Assembly: GCA_002411105.1 (NCBI GenBank)
Contig: DHQX01000049.1
Coordinates: 6,523-30,741 of the forward strand
Reading direction: 5' to 3'
Length of the DNA stretch: 24,219 bases
Source of the DNA: Christensenella sp. UBA5327
GTDB lineage: Bacteria; Bacillota; Clostridia; Christensenellales; Aristaeellaceae
Part shown: piece after piece, positions 1 through 8,473 of the stretch
Position numbering within the stretch: the first letter of the stretch is position 1
How the letters are laid out: every line of letters starts with the position of its first letter
Made by a program: the position numbers and the translations under genes
The notes under the pieces: model-generated
What the model was told of the DNA's origin: nothing
The model's database searches: none
Seen by the model: the letters and a program-made list of their open reading frames with translations, nothing else

Positions 1-32
1 AAGTGACAGGCGGATGGCCCATCATCCCTTTC

Positions 33-60
33 CCGTCAAAAAACCAAGGTTTTTTGACGG
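33..60. repeat. Perfect 13-bp palindrome with 2-nt loop
   Basis: The arms CCGTCAAAAAACC (33–45) and GGTTTTTTGACGG (48–60) are exact reverse complements separated by AA. The run of six A/T lies inside the stem and no T tract follows on either strand, so it is not a classical terminator by itself. It lies 4 bp from the terminator at 65–88, and together they form a double hairpin after cstA. It could assist termination or protect an mRNA 3' end. Confidence 0.6.
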
Positions 61-64
61 CCTG

Positions 65-90
65 AAAACCGGGCCGAAGCCCGGTTTTTG
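65..90. terminator. Bidirectional rho-independent terminator after cstA
   Basis: AAAACCGGGC (65–74) pairs with GCCCGGTTTT (79–88). On the minus strand the loop is TTCG closed by C·G, the very stable UUCG tetraloop, followed by TTTT; it sits about 20 nt past the cstA stop. On the plus strand a T-rich tail (TTTTTGTTGTT) follows, so it can also end a plus-strand transcript entering from the left, outside the window. Confidence 0.85.
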
Positions 91-109
91 TTGTTAAGCC
101 GCGATTTTA

Positions 110-1684
110 TCAGGCTTCGTAGTGGGTCAGATCCTCGGTGGTGTTGTGCATGCGCTTCCAGATAAACCAGCCGTACAGCACCGTGATCACAGCCGCCACG
201 ATGTAGGAGGCGGTGTAGACCTGGGGGTTGTCCTTGGTCAGTCCCAGGAGTTTGTCCAGGTTCAGGCCGATGTCAGCGTGCAGGATGAAGGCAAACACGA
301 TGAAGCAGTAGAACAGGCCCGGGATAAAGGTGATCCAGTAGTTCTTCTTGTGCACCGCCAGGTAGACCGAGGCCATGCCCAGAGCGAACACCGCCAGGGT
401 CTGGTTGGCCCAGCCGAAGTAGCGCCACAGGATGTTGAAGCCGTTGGCGTTGGTCTTGGCGAAGATCAGGATGGCGATGGCGGGGATAAACAGCCCGATG
501 GCGACGGTCACGCGGTTCTTGATGGGTTTCTGATCGATTCCGAAGCGCTCCGCGAACTGGAGCCTGAGGGCGCGGAAAGCGGTGTCGCCGGAGGTGATGG
601 GCAGCACAATCACGCCGATGATGGCAAGAAGCCCGCCGATGTTGCCCATGAAGGTGCGGGAGATGTTGCCCACCATGCCGGTGGCGCCAGCGGTAAGGGC
701 AGCGCCAGCCGTGAGGGCATCGCCCACCTCGTTAAGCGCAGCGCGGTTGAACAGCACCATGGCACCGCCTGCCCAGGCCATGGCGATGAGGCCTTCCATG
801 ATCATGGAGCCGTAGAACACCGTGCGCCCCTGGCTCTCTTTTTCCATGGTGCGGGAGATCAGCGCCGTCTGGGAGCCATGGAAGCCGGAGAGGATGCCGC
901 AGGCCACCGTGATAAAGAACACCGGGATAAAGGGCAGATTTCTGAAATGGCCCACAAAGCCGCCCGCGTGCTGGGTGGCGGTGGTCACCCCGTCCTTGGT
1001 GGTGAGGATGATGCCGTTCAGGTTGCCCAGATGCTGGCCGCCGTCCACAAAAATGCCAACCAGGACACCAATGGCGGAGATGATCAGGAAAGCGCCAAAA
1101 ACCGGGTAGATGCGCCCGATGATCTTGTCGATGGGGAACATGGTGGCGATGACATAATAGGCAAAGATCAGCGCATACACGATCCACACCACGGAGTTGG
1201 TGGCGGCGGTGGGCTGCTTGAGGATGTCGCCCACAATCAGGTCGCCGGGGGTGTAGACAAACACAACGCCCACCAAAAGCAGCAGGATGCTGGAGAAAAT
1301 CAGGTAGATGCCCCGGGTTCCCTTGCCCAGGTATTTGGTGACGATCTTGGGCATCTGGGCGCCGCCGTTGCGGGTGGCGATCATGCCGTTGAAATAGTCA
1401 TGCACAGCGCCTGCCAGCACGCATCCGATGGGGATGGTGAGGAAGGCGATGGGCCCAAACAAAATACCCTGGATGGGGCCAAGCACGGGGCCGGTGCCCG
1501 CGATATTCAGCAGGTTGATCAGGGTGTTTTTCCAGGTCTTCATGGGGACAAAGTCCACCCCATCCTGCTTGGCGGTGGCCGGGGTCTGCCGGGTATCATC
1601 GGGAGAGAACTGCTTTTCCACATATTTGCTGTACAGCAAGCCGCCCACCACCAGGATGACCAGGCCGATAACAAAATAAACCAT
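110..1684 (-). CDS. cstA: CstA-family pyruvate/peptide transporter, short form
   Basis: A 524-residue polytopic membrane protein of the CstA family, whose characterised members (E. coli CstA and BtsT/YjiY) take up pyruvate or peptides under carbon limitation. Family landmarks are clear: IAGTGPVLGPIQG at about 61–73, HDYFNGM at 95–101, and SGFHGSQTALISRTM at about 266–280, among more than ten hydrophobic segments. It is shorter than the roughly 700-residue E. coli proteins but fits the compact form common in Firmicutes. The ATG start is supported by GGAGG six nt upstream (1691–1695). The gene is monocistronic: its own extended -10 promoter lies near 1806–1835, a leader of about 115 nt follows, and a strong terminator lies downstream. 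No adjacent two-component system (such as BtsSR) is present here. The family call is firm; the substrate is inferred. Confidence 0.93.
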   Translation of the reverse strand: MVYFVIGLVILVVGGLLYSKYVEKQFSPDDTRQTPATAKQDGVDFVPMKTWKNTLINLLNIAGTGPVLGPIQGILFGPIAFLTIPIGCVLAGAVHDYFNGMIATRNGGAQMPKIVTKYLGKGTRGIYLIFSSILLLLVGVVFVYTPGDLIVGDILKQPTAATNSVVWIVYALIFAYYVIATMFPIDKIIGRIYPVFGAFLIISAIGVLVGIFVDGGQHLGNLNGIILTTKDGVTTATQHAGGFVGHFRNLPFIPVFFITVACGILSGFHGSQTALISRTMEKESQGRTVFYGSMIMEGLIAMAWAGGAMVLFNRAALNEVGDALTAGAALTAGATGMVGNISRTFMGNIGGLLAIIGVIVLPITSGDTAFRALRLQFAERFGIDQKPIKNRVTVAIGLFIPAIAILIFAKTNANGFNILWRYFGWANQTLAVFALGMASVYLAVHKKNYWITFIPGLFYCFIVFAFILHADIGLNLDKLLGLTKDNPQVYTASYIVAAVITVLYGWFIWKRMHNTTEDLTHYEA

Positions 1685-1805
1685 TTCAAACCTCCATGAT
1701 AATTTGTCCTTGCCTTGCCAGGTGCTTTTATGGCTGATTGTCTATTTTTTTGCGGCCTACCCCCTCCCCAACGATGAACCGGGTTCCGGATTAATATATA
1801 TAAAC

Positions 1806-1835
1806 CTTATAGCATAAAACCCACACCTAAATCAA
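1806..1835 (-). promoter_or_regulatory. Probable sigma-A promoter of cstA
   Basis: On the minus strand a -35 TTGATT (1830–1835), an 18-bp spacer and a -10 TATAAG (1806–1811) preceded by TGC (extended -10) point at cstA. Transcription would start near 1799, leaving a leader of about 115 nt before the ATG at 1684. No known riboswitch was recognised in that leader. Confidence 0.6.
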
Positions 1836-1886
1836 GGGTTGTTATGGCAGGCGGGATTTAGTCTCTTCATGACAATCCCAGATTGG

Positions 1887-3119
1887 TCAATCGCTCTTTA
1901 GCCATTCCGAAAAAGCCCTGAGCACCGCCCGGCGGCCGGAGGCGAAGGTGAGGCCACCCTGCTGGTAAACCGCAAAAGGCGCCCGCATGGGGGCGTCACA
2001 GCTTAATTCGATGGAAGCGCCCTGCACAAAAGCGCCCGCCGCCATGATCACCTGGTCCTGATAGCCGGGCATGTCCCAGGGCTCGGGGCTCAGGTGGGAA
2101 TCAACGGGTGAGCCGCTCTGGATGCCCCGGCAGTAGGCGATGACCTTTTCCCGCTCCCCCAAAATCAGCGCCTGGATGATGTCCCCCCGGGGCGCGTCAA
2201 AGGCGGGGGAGGTTTTTAGGCCCAAAAGCTCCGCCATCCGGGCCGCAAAGGCGGCCACCTTAAGCGCCTGGCACACCGTGTGGGGCGCCATGAAAAAGCC
2301 CTGAAAGAAGGGGCGGTAGCTGGCCTCATAGCTGCCCACCTCCCGCCCAATGCCAGGGGCGGTGAGCCGGTGAGCGATGCGGGTAATGGCCCTCTCGCTG
2401 CCCACGATATAGCCGCCGGTGGGCGCCAGGCCGCCGCCCAGGTTTTTGATGAGGCTGCCGGCCACCGCGTCAGCGCCGTAGAAGGTGGGCTCATCCTCAT
2501 TCACAAAGGCGCCATAGCAGTTGTCCACCATGATAAAAATGTCAGGCCTTGTTGCCTTCACTTCACGAAACAGCGCCGCCATGTCGCTGGGCACAAGGGC
2601 ATTGCGCAGGGCATAGCCCCGGCTGCGCTGGAGGAACAGCACCCTGGTGTTTTCCCTGATGCCTGCCATGATGGCGGGCACATCAAGCCCGCCGTCCGCC
2701 CCAAGCTCCACCTGGCGGTAGCTGACCCCCATCTCATGAAGCGACCCCGGCTCCTGCCCCAGGCCAATCACTTCGCTTAAGGTGTCATAGGGTTTGCCGG
2801 TGGCAGACAGCAGCTCATCCCCCGGCAGCAGCAGGCCAAACAGGCACAGCGCCAGGGTGTGGGTGCCGCTGGTGATGTGGGGGCGGACGATGGCGGCCTC
2901 GGCCCTGAAAACTTCAGCCGTCAGCGCTTCCAGGGTGTCCCGGCCCAGGTCGCCATAGCCGTAGCCATTGGTGGGGGTGAAATGCCGGGCCTCCACCCGG
3001 TGGTTTTCAAAGGCATCCAGCACACGGCTTGTGCAGGCGGCTTCCACCGCCTCAAAGCGCTTGAATACCTCCTGGCAATCCCGTTCCGCCTGGTGTGCCA
3101 GATGCTGCAAATCCTTCAT
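1887..3119 (-). CDS. Methionine gamma-lyase-like PLP enzyme (aluminium resistance family)
   Basis: A 410-residue fold-type I PLP enzyme of the family annotated as aluminium resistance protein or Met_gamma_lyase, like B. subtilis YnbB. The PLP lysine is expected in SLIKNLGGG, at about K225; the preceding IMVDNCYGAF (about 196–205) carries the aspartate that contacts the pyridine ring. Family members are taken to be C–S lyases, but the physiological substrate is not established. The ATG at 3119 was chosen because it overlaps the miaA stop as ATGA and has AAAGGAG five nt upstream; a longer reading frame to 3188 would run into miaA. YnbB-type genes usually lie just downstream of miaA and hfq. Here hfq is missing and this gene directly follows miaA as the last gene of the series. 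Confidence 0.88.
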   Translation of the reverse strand: MKDLQHLAHQAERDCQEVFKRFEAVEAACTSRVLDAFENHRVEARHFTPTNGYGYGDLGRDTLEALTAEVFRAEAAIVRPHITSGTHTLALCLFGLLLPGDELLSATGKPYDTLSEVIGLGQEPGSLHEMGVSYRQVELGADGGLDVPAIMAGIRENTRVLFLQRSRGYALRNALVPSDMAALFREVKATRPDIFIMVDNCYGAFVNEDEPTFYGADAVAGSLIKNLGGGLAPTGGYIVGSERAITRIAHRLTAPGIGREVGSYEASYRPFFQGFFMAPHTVCQALKVAAFAARMAELLGLKTSPAFDAPRGDIIQALILGEREKVIAYCRGIQSGSPVDSHLSPEPWDMPGYQDQVIMAAGAFVQGASIELSCDAPMRAPFAVYQQGGLTFASGRRAVLRAFSEWLKSD

Positions 3120-4060
3120 CGCTGCTCCTTTATGATGCTGATGGCATTCGTGGTGTGCGCCTTGATGTCCCCCCCGCCCGCAAGCCACTGGATGCCCGGC
3201 TCCCGGTTAAACCAGGTCACCTGGCGCTTGGCGTAGTTGCGGGTGCGCCGCTTGATGGTCTCAAGGGCTTCATCATAGCGGGCAGCGCCCTTCAGATAGG
3301 GCACCAGCTCCTTATAGCCCAGGCCCTGCATGCTCTGGGCCTCCGGCGATATGCCAGCGTCCAGCAGGCCCTTCACCTCATCGGCAAGCCCCGCTTCCAC
3401 CATGTGGTCCACCCGGCGGTCAATGCGCGCATACAGCATGGGCCGCTGCCAATCAAGCCCAAACAGGAGGAAACGGTAAGGGCTCTCCTCCTCGCCCGGC
3501 AATTCCTGGGCCGAAAAGGGGGCGCCGGTCAGCTCAAATACCTCCAGCGCCCGGATCACCCGGCGCTGGTCATTGGGGTGCAGGCGCCGGGCTGAGGCCG
3601 GGTCAACCTCGGACAGACGCTGATGGAGAGCCGCCGCCCCCTGGGCCTCTGCCAAGGCCTGGTAGCGCGCCCGGACGCCCTCGTTCCCCGGGGTGTGGCC
3701 AAAGGTCAAGGGTTGCCTCAGGGCGCGCAGATAAAGCCCCGTGCCCCCGCACAACAGGGGCAGCTTGCCGGACCCAAGTGTTTCCGCAATGGCTGCCCTT
3801 GCATCCTTCACATAGGCGGCGACGGAGTATGCTTCATCGGGGGACACCACATCCAGCATCCGGTGGGGCACCCTGTGCCTGTCGGCCTGTGTGGGCTTGG
3901 CGGTGCCGATGTCCATGCCGCGGTATACCTGCATGGCGTCCATGCAGACGATGACGCCGCCAAGGGCATCCGCCACTTCCATCGCCAATGACGACTTCCC
4001 TGATGCCGTTGGCCCCACAAATCCGACAACTATCGGCCTATTGTCTGTTTTGTTCCCCAT
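3116..4060 (-). CDS. miaA: tRNA dimethylallyltransferase
   Basis: MiaA adds a dimethylallyl group to N6 of A37 in tRNAs reading UNN codons, the first step toward ms2i6A; MiaB, encoded about 7 kb upstream in this same series, does the second step. The 314-residue length is normal. Visible motifs are the P-loop GPTASGKS (16–23), DAMQVYRGMDIGTAKP (from 41; usually DSMQVYR), PHRMLDVVSPDE, the LLCGGTGLYLRAL segment, and RRVIRALEV. Its ATG follows the mutL stop directly (TAA then ATG with no gap). No strong Shine-Dalgarno site lies inside the mutL end, so translation probably depends on ribosomes finishing mutL. Its stop overlaps the next gene by 4 nt. Confidence 0.97.
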   Translation of the reverse strand: MGNKTDNRPIVVGFVGPTASGKSSLAMEVADALGGVIVCMDAMQVYRGMDIGTAKPTQADRHRVPHRMLDVVSPDEAYSVAAYVKDARAAIAETLGSGKLPLLCGGTGLYLRALRQPLTFGHTPGNEGVRARYQALAEAQGAAALHQRLSEVDPASARRLHPNDQRRVIRALEVFELTGAPFSAQELPGEEESPYRFLLFGLDWQRPMLYARIDRRVDHMVEAGLADEVKGLLDAGISPEAQSMQGLGYKELVPYLKGAARYDEALETIKRRTRNYAKRQVTWFNREPGIQWLAGGGDIKAHTTNAISIIKEQR

Positions 4061-5836
4061 TTATTTCTGAATCCGGCCAAAGCGGCGCTCCAGCTCCCCC
4101 CGGCTTAAGGCCAGCACAATGGGCCTGCCATGGGGGCAGGTGGGGGTGATGCCGCTTTGCACCATCTCATCCGCCAGCGCCTGAAGCGCCCCCTCGGGCA
4201 GGCGCTCACCCCCCTTGATGGCATGCTTGCAGGCGGAGAGGATCACCTTTTCCAGCCGCTCCCTGCCCTTTAACTGCCCCTGGCCCTGGAGCTCATCCAG
4301 CGCCGACAGGAAGGCGGCTTCGGCCACCGGCTCCCCCAGCGCCAGGGGAAGACCGGTTAAGCGCACCGAACGCTCGCCAAAGTCCTCCGCCTCAAAGCCC
4401 GCGCGGGCCAGATCTTCCTGAAAATTGAGAAAGGTCTGGTAGCTGGGGTAATCCAGCTGCATCACCCGGGGGGCCAGCAGGGTCTGCACATCCTGGGCCT
4501 CGCCCTGGCGCGCCATCATCCGGTCAAACAGCAACCGCTCGTGCAGGGCGTGCTGGTCAATCAGCAGCAGGCTTTCCCCATGCAGGGCCACCATGTAGGT
4601 GTTAAAGGCCACGCCGATCACCTGAAGGGGGGTCTGGGCCAGCGCCTCATGGACGGTCTGCTCAGGCGCGGGCACCGGCTCAGGCGGCGGGGGCGGCGTC
4701 TCCACCACAGGGGGAGGTATCGGCGCTTCCGTCACGCTGTCCCGGGCCACCAGCGCCCGGGGGAAATCTGTTTTAACCGGCTCCGCCCGCATGATGGTGG
4801 CTGGCGGCGGGGCGGGAGGGCGCTCAAACAGGGGCGGCGGATTAAACAGCGGCGCTTCCTGAAGGGCCTGCGCCACAGCGCCCATCAGGGCAGAGGTCAC
4901 CGCCCCCTCATCTGCAAAGCGCACTTCCCACTTGTTGGGGTGCACGTTCACATCCACCCTGGAAAAGGGCAGGGTCAAATGCAGCGCGCACAGGGGGAAG
5001 CGGCCAATCATCACCCGGTGGCGGCAGGCCTCTTCCACAGCCTGGCTCAGCACCCTTGAGCGCACCGCCCGGCCGTTTAGGAAAAAGTGCTGCTGCGCCC
5101 GGCTGCCCCGGGCCTGCTCCCCCACGCCTACAAAGCCCTTGATGAGTACACCCTGCTCGCCGCCGTCCACTTCCTTTAGGCCCTTTAACACGTCCACCCC
5201 AAACACCGACAGCACAGCGCCTGAGAGCTCGCCGTTTCCGGGGCTGGCATAGACCTGCTTGCCGTCAGCGGTGAGCCGGAAGGCCACATCGGGCCGGGCG
5301 AGGATCATCATCTGCACAATCTCAGCCACCAGGGCGGTCTCCCGCTGGGGGCGCTTCATAAAGTCCTTGCGCACGGGGGCGTTGAAAAACAGGTCCTTCA
5401 CCTGCACCTGGGTGCCCTCAGCGCAGGCCGCTTCCCTGATCTGCCCCATCTCGCCGCCCGTGTTTTCCGCCAGCATGCCCAGTTCGCTCCCCCGCCTGCG
5501 GGTGGTGATCGCCATCCGGCTCACCCGGGAGATGGAGGCCAGCGCCTCCCCCCGGAAGCCCAGGGTGGCCACGCTGGAGAGGTCCTCCGCCCGGCCCAGC
5601 TTGCTGGTGGCGTGGGGCGCGAAGGCCAGGCGCAGATCAGAAGGCTCAATGCCCGAGCCATTGTCAGTCACCCGGATCAAATCAAGCCCGCCGCCAGTGA
5701 TGGCCACGGTGACAGAGGTGGCCCCGGCGTCCAGGCTGTTTTCCACCAATTCCTTCACACAGGCGGCCGGCCGCTCCACCACCTCGCCCGCGGCGATGAG
5801 GCTCACCACCTCCTGGGGCAACACATGTATGCTCAT
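4061..5836 (-). CDS. mutL: DNA mismatch repair protein MutL, endonuclease type
   Basis: A 591-residue GHKL ATPase that links mismatch recognition by MutS to strand incision. N-terminal ATPase motifs are ELVENSLDAG (about 30–39), RVTDNGSGI (about 56–64) and LGFRGEALASI (from about 92). A proline-rich linker spans about 330–395. The C-terminal part has the metal-dependent nicking-endonuclease motifs DQHALHE (427–433), ACKHAIK (535–541), CPHGRP (567–572) and FGR near the end, as expected where strand discrimination is not methyl-directed. In the DQHA motif the last glutamate is replaced by D438. The ATG at 5836 overlaps the mutS stop as TGATG and is 7 nt after AAGGA; a GTG one codon upstream (5839) is an alternative. 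Confidence 0.97.
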   Translation of the reverse strand: MSIHVLPQEVVSLIAAGEVVERPAACVKELVENSLDAGATSVTVAITGGGLDLIRVTDNGSGIEPSDLRLAFAPHATSKLGRAEDLSSVATLGFRGEALASISRVSRMAITTRRRGSELGMLAENTGGEMGQIREAACAEGTQVQVKDLFFNAPVRKDFMKRPQRETALVAEIVQMMILARPDVAFRLTADGKQVYASPGNGELSGAVLSVFGVDVLKGLKEVDGGEQGVLIKGFVGVGEQARGSRAQQHFFLNGRAVRSRVLSQAVEEACRHRVMIGRFPLCALHLTLPFSRVDVNVHPNKWEVRFADEGAVTSALMGAVAQALQEAPLFNPPPLFERPPAPPPATIMRAEPVKTDFPRALVARDSVTEAPIPPPVVETPPPPPEPVPAPEQTVHEALAQTPLQVIGVAFNTYMVALHGESLLLIDQHALHERLLFDRMMARQGEAQDVQTLLAPRVMQLDYPSYQTFLNFQEDLARAGFEAEDFGERSVRLTGLPLALGEPVAEAAFLSALDELQGQGQLKGRERLEKVILSACKHAIKGGERLPEGALQALADEMVQSGITPTCPHGRPIVLALSRGELERRFGRIQK

Positions 5837-8427
5837 CACAAATTCCTTGCTTTTTCTTTGAGCAGGAACAGGGCGTTTAGCGCATCCATGGGGCTCATCT
5901 GGAGCACGTCCAGATCCGCCAGTTCCTGCACCAGTTCCACCCGGGCATATTCGCCCAGCGCCATCTGCTCGTTTTTCTTCTTGCCCCGGCCCTCCAGGAT
6001 GTTCTGCCCGATGGTGTCCTGGGTGATCTCACTGGCCTCAAGCCGGGCCAGGATCTGCCGGGCCCGGGCCACAACGCCCTTGGGCACGCCTGCCATGCGG
6101 GCCACATACACGCCAAAGGACTTGTCGGCCCCGCCCCGCCTGATCTGGTGGAGGAACACCACCTCATCCCCCAGCTCCTTGGTGAGGACACTCAGGTTCA
6201 CCACCCCTGGCAACGCCCCCTCCATGCGGCTGAGTTCATGGTAGTGGGTGGCAAAGAGGGTGAGAGCGCCGGATTTTTGCTGATCCGCCAAGTACTCCAC
6301 CGTCGCCCAGGCGATGGATAGCCCATCCAGGGTGCTGGTGCCCCGGCCTATTTCGTCCAGGATCACCAGGGATTTTGGCGTGGCATTCCGTAAAATGTCC
6401 GCCAGCTCGGTCATCTCCACCATGAAGGTGGACTGGCCCCCGGCCAGGTCATCCTGGGCACCGATGCGGGTGAACACATTATCCAGAAGCGGGATATCAG
6501 CAGCCTCCGCCGGCACAAAGCTTCCCATGTGGGCCATCAGGGCGATGAGCGCGGTCTGGCGCATATAGGTGGATTTGCCTGCCATGTTGGGCCCGGTGAT
6601 GATGATAACCCGCTCACTTTCATCCATCCCAGTGTCATTGGGCACAAAGCTGCCCTCCGCCAGCGCCCGCTCCACCACCGGGTGGCGGCCGTTTTTGATT
6701 TGAAGGCGGCCCTCCAGGTTGATGAGGGGCCTTTGATAATGGTTTTCCAGCGCTGTTTTGGCCAGGGCCTGCAGGGCATCCAGGGTCTTAAACCCCAGGG
6801 CCAGGCTTTGAAGCGCGGGGAGCTTATCGGCAAGTTCCGCCAGCACCCCCTGGTAGAGGGCGTTTTCCAGGCGTGTGATCTCATCCGCCGCGCCCAGCGC
6901 TTTTTTCTCCAGGTCGTTTAGTTCCTGGGTGGTATAGCGCTCGGCGTTGGCCAGGGTTTGCCGCCTGGCATAACGCTCCGGCACCAGGGCATAGTTGGAC
7001 TTGGTGACCTCAATATAGTAGCCAAAGACCCGGTTGTACTGCACCTTCAGGTTTTTGATGCCGGTGGCGGCGCGCTCCCGGGCCTCCAGGTCGCTGATCC
7101 ATTGCTTGCTGTCCCGGGCGGCCAGGCGGGCCTCGTCCAGCTCCCCATTAAACCCTTGTTTAATCACCCCGCCGTCTGAGAGCAGCACCGGGGCCTCCGG
7201 GTCAATGGCCTGGGAAAGGAGTGACGCCACCTCAGGCATTGGGGCCAGCAGCTGATAGACCTCTCTAAGCCCCGCCTGGGGCAAATCAGCCACCAGCTGC
7301 CGGGCTTCAGGCGCCGCTTCCAGGCTGCGCAGCAGCGCCAGGCAGTCCCTTGGCCCCAGGTTTCCATAGCTGAGCTTTGATAGCAGGCGCTCCATGTCAT
7401 AGACCTTGGAGAGGAGGCTGCCTGTTTCCTCAAGGCGGATGAGGTCGCCCACCAGCGCCTCAACGCAGTCAAGCCGGGCTTCAATGCGGGCCTTGTCAGT
7501 GAGCGGGCCTTCCACCCAGGTTTTTAGCAGCCGCCCGCCCATGGCGGTGCGGGTCTTGTCCAAAACGCCCAGCACATGGCCATGGTGCTGGCCCCTGAGC
7601 GTGCTTGAAATTTCAAGGCTTTTAAGCGTATTGGCCGACAGGGGCATGGCATCCCCGCGGCTTAGCCGTTGAAGCCGGGCAATGTGCTTGAGCGCCACCT
7701 TCTGGGTGTCCCCCAAATAGCGGATGAGGGCGCCCGCAGGCGCTATGGCCAAGGTCTCACCGCTTTCAAGCCCCAGGGCCTGGGGGCTGGCCGCCTCAAA
7801 GTGGGCAAGCAGCGCCTCTTTAGCCCGCTGGGGGCGGAAAATCTCCGGCCGCACCTGGCTGACATAGCCCTGGAACAGCGCCCGCAAGCGCTCAGGCTCG
7901 TTGCAAATCACTTCCTTGGGCGCGTGAAGCGCCAGAAAGGAGGCCAGAGCCGCCTCCCCTTCCGGCAAGGCCTGCACGAAGAATTCCCCCGTGGTCACAT
8001 CGCACAGCGCCGCCCCGGCCTGCCGGGCCGTCAAATAAACGCTGGCAATGAAATGGTTTTCCTTTTGCGCCAGGCTCCCCGGGTCCGCAAGCGTCCCTGG
8101 CGTCACAATGCGCACCACTTCCCGGCGCACCAGGGTTTTGGTCTGGGCCGGGTCCTCCGTCTGCTCGGCGATGGCCACCTTATAGCCCCGGGCGATGAGG
8201 CGGGCAATGTAGCCATCCGCCGCGTGCCAGGGCACGCCGCACATGGGCGCCCGCTCTGCAAGCCCGCAGTCCCGCCCCGTGAGGGTCAGCTCCAGCTCCC
8301 GGCTGGCGGTCTTGGCGTCCTCAAAGAATAGTTCATAAAAATCCCCCAGTCTGAAAAAAAGCAGGGCATCGGGGTTTTCTTCTTTGAGCGCCAGATACTG
8401 GCGCATCATGGGGGTCAGTTCAGCCAT
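5836..8427 (-). CDS. mutS: DNA mismatch repair protein MutS
   Basis: An 863-residue mismatch-recognition ATPase, full length for MutS1. The N-terminus TPMMRQYLALK is followed by the mismatch-wedging F-Y-E motif at 30–32 (GDFYELF). The C-terminal ABC ATPase has Walker A GPNMAGKST (612–620) and the signature/Walker B region VILDEIGRGTST (688–699), with FATHYHEL after it. The ATG at 8427 was chosen because AGGAG lies eight nt upstream; a GTG at 8436 would overlap that site. Its promoter is the A1 repeat copy immediately upstream (8436–8473). In related genomes mutS closely follows miaB and ylbF/ymcA; here two foreign-looking genes with terminators intervene, so mutS probably relies on its own promoter and on read-through from the ATPase gene. 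Confidence 0.97.
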   Translation of the reverse strand: MAELTPMMRQYLALKEENPDALLFFRLGDFYELFFEDAKTASRELELTLTGRDCGLAERAPMCGVPWHAADGYIARLIARGYKVAIAEQTEDPAQTKTLVRREVVRIVTPGTLADPGSLAQKENHFIASVYLTARQAGAALCDVTTGEFFVQALPEGEAALASFLALHAPKEVICNEPERLRALFQGYVSQVRPEIFRPQRAKEALLAHFEAASPQALGLESGETLAIAPAGALIRYLGDTQKVALKHIARLQRLSRGDAMPLSANTLKSLEISSTLRGQHHGHVLGVLDKTRTAMGGRLLKTWVEGPLTDKARIEARLDCVEALVGDLIRLEETGSLLSKVYDMERLLSKLSYGNLGPRDCLALLRSLEAAPEARQLVADLPQAGLREVYQLLAPMPEVASLLSQAIDPEAPVLLSDGGVIKQGFNGELDEARLAARDSKQWISDLEARERAATGIKNLKVQYNRVFGYYIEVTKSNYALVPERYARRQTLANAERYTTQELNDLEKKALGAADEITRLENALYQGVLAELADKLPALQSLALGFKTLDALQALAKTALENHYQRPLINLEGRLQIKNGRHPVVERALAEGSFVPNDTGMDESERVIIITGPNMAGKSTYMRQTALIALMAHMGSFVPAEAADIPLLDNVFTRIGAQDDLAGGQSTFMVEMTELADILRNATPKSLVILDEIGRGTSTLDGLSIAWATVEYLADQQKSGALTLFATHYHELSRMEGALPGVVNLSVLTKELGDEVVFLHQIRRGGADKSFGVYVARMAGVPKGVVARARQILARLEASEITQDTIGQNILEGRGKKKNEQMALGEYARVELVQELADLDVLQMSPMDALNALFLLKEKARNL

Positions 8428-8435
8428 CGCATTCA

Positions 8436-8462
8436 CTCCTGTGTGATGGGTGGATTATACCA
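8436..8462 (-). promoter_or_regulatory. mutS promoter and ribosome-binding site (in repeat A1)
   Basis: On the minus strand an extended -10 TGGTATAAT (8454–8462) is followed after 13 nt by AGGAG (8436–8440), eight nt before the mutS ATG. No good -35 is seen, as is usual for extended -10 promoters. The -10 overlaps the TAA stop of the upstream ATPase gene (8455–8457). The element is copied exactly at 9915–9941. Confidence 0.65.
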
Positions 8463-8473
8463 TATCAAGCAAA
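8436..8473. repeat. Direct repeat A, copy 1 (upstream of mutS)
   Basis: These 38 bp are identical base for base to 9915–9952, in the same orientation. This copy holds the mutS promoter, the ribosome-binding site and the last codons of the ATPase gene. Identity stops at the mutS ribosome-binding site on one side and within the ATPase coding end on the other. Confidence 0.95.

Noticed and set aside
122..1699. A 525-codon plus-strand open frame opposite cstA
   Set aside because: It is the mirror of a GC-rich, strongly recognisable membrane protein gene; its translation is low-complexity (rich in D, H, G, Q), with no family motifs.
1685..1800. Riboswitch in the cstA leader
   Set aside because: The leader has no recognisable aptamer or terminator pair; only a small CCGG/CCGG hairpin is visible.
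3120..3188. A 23-residue N-terminal extension of the Met-gamma-lyase-like protein
   Set aside because: It lies inside miaA and lacks a ribosome-binding site, whereas ATG 3119 has a good one and an ATGA overlap.
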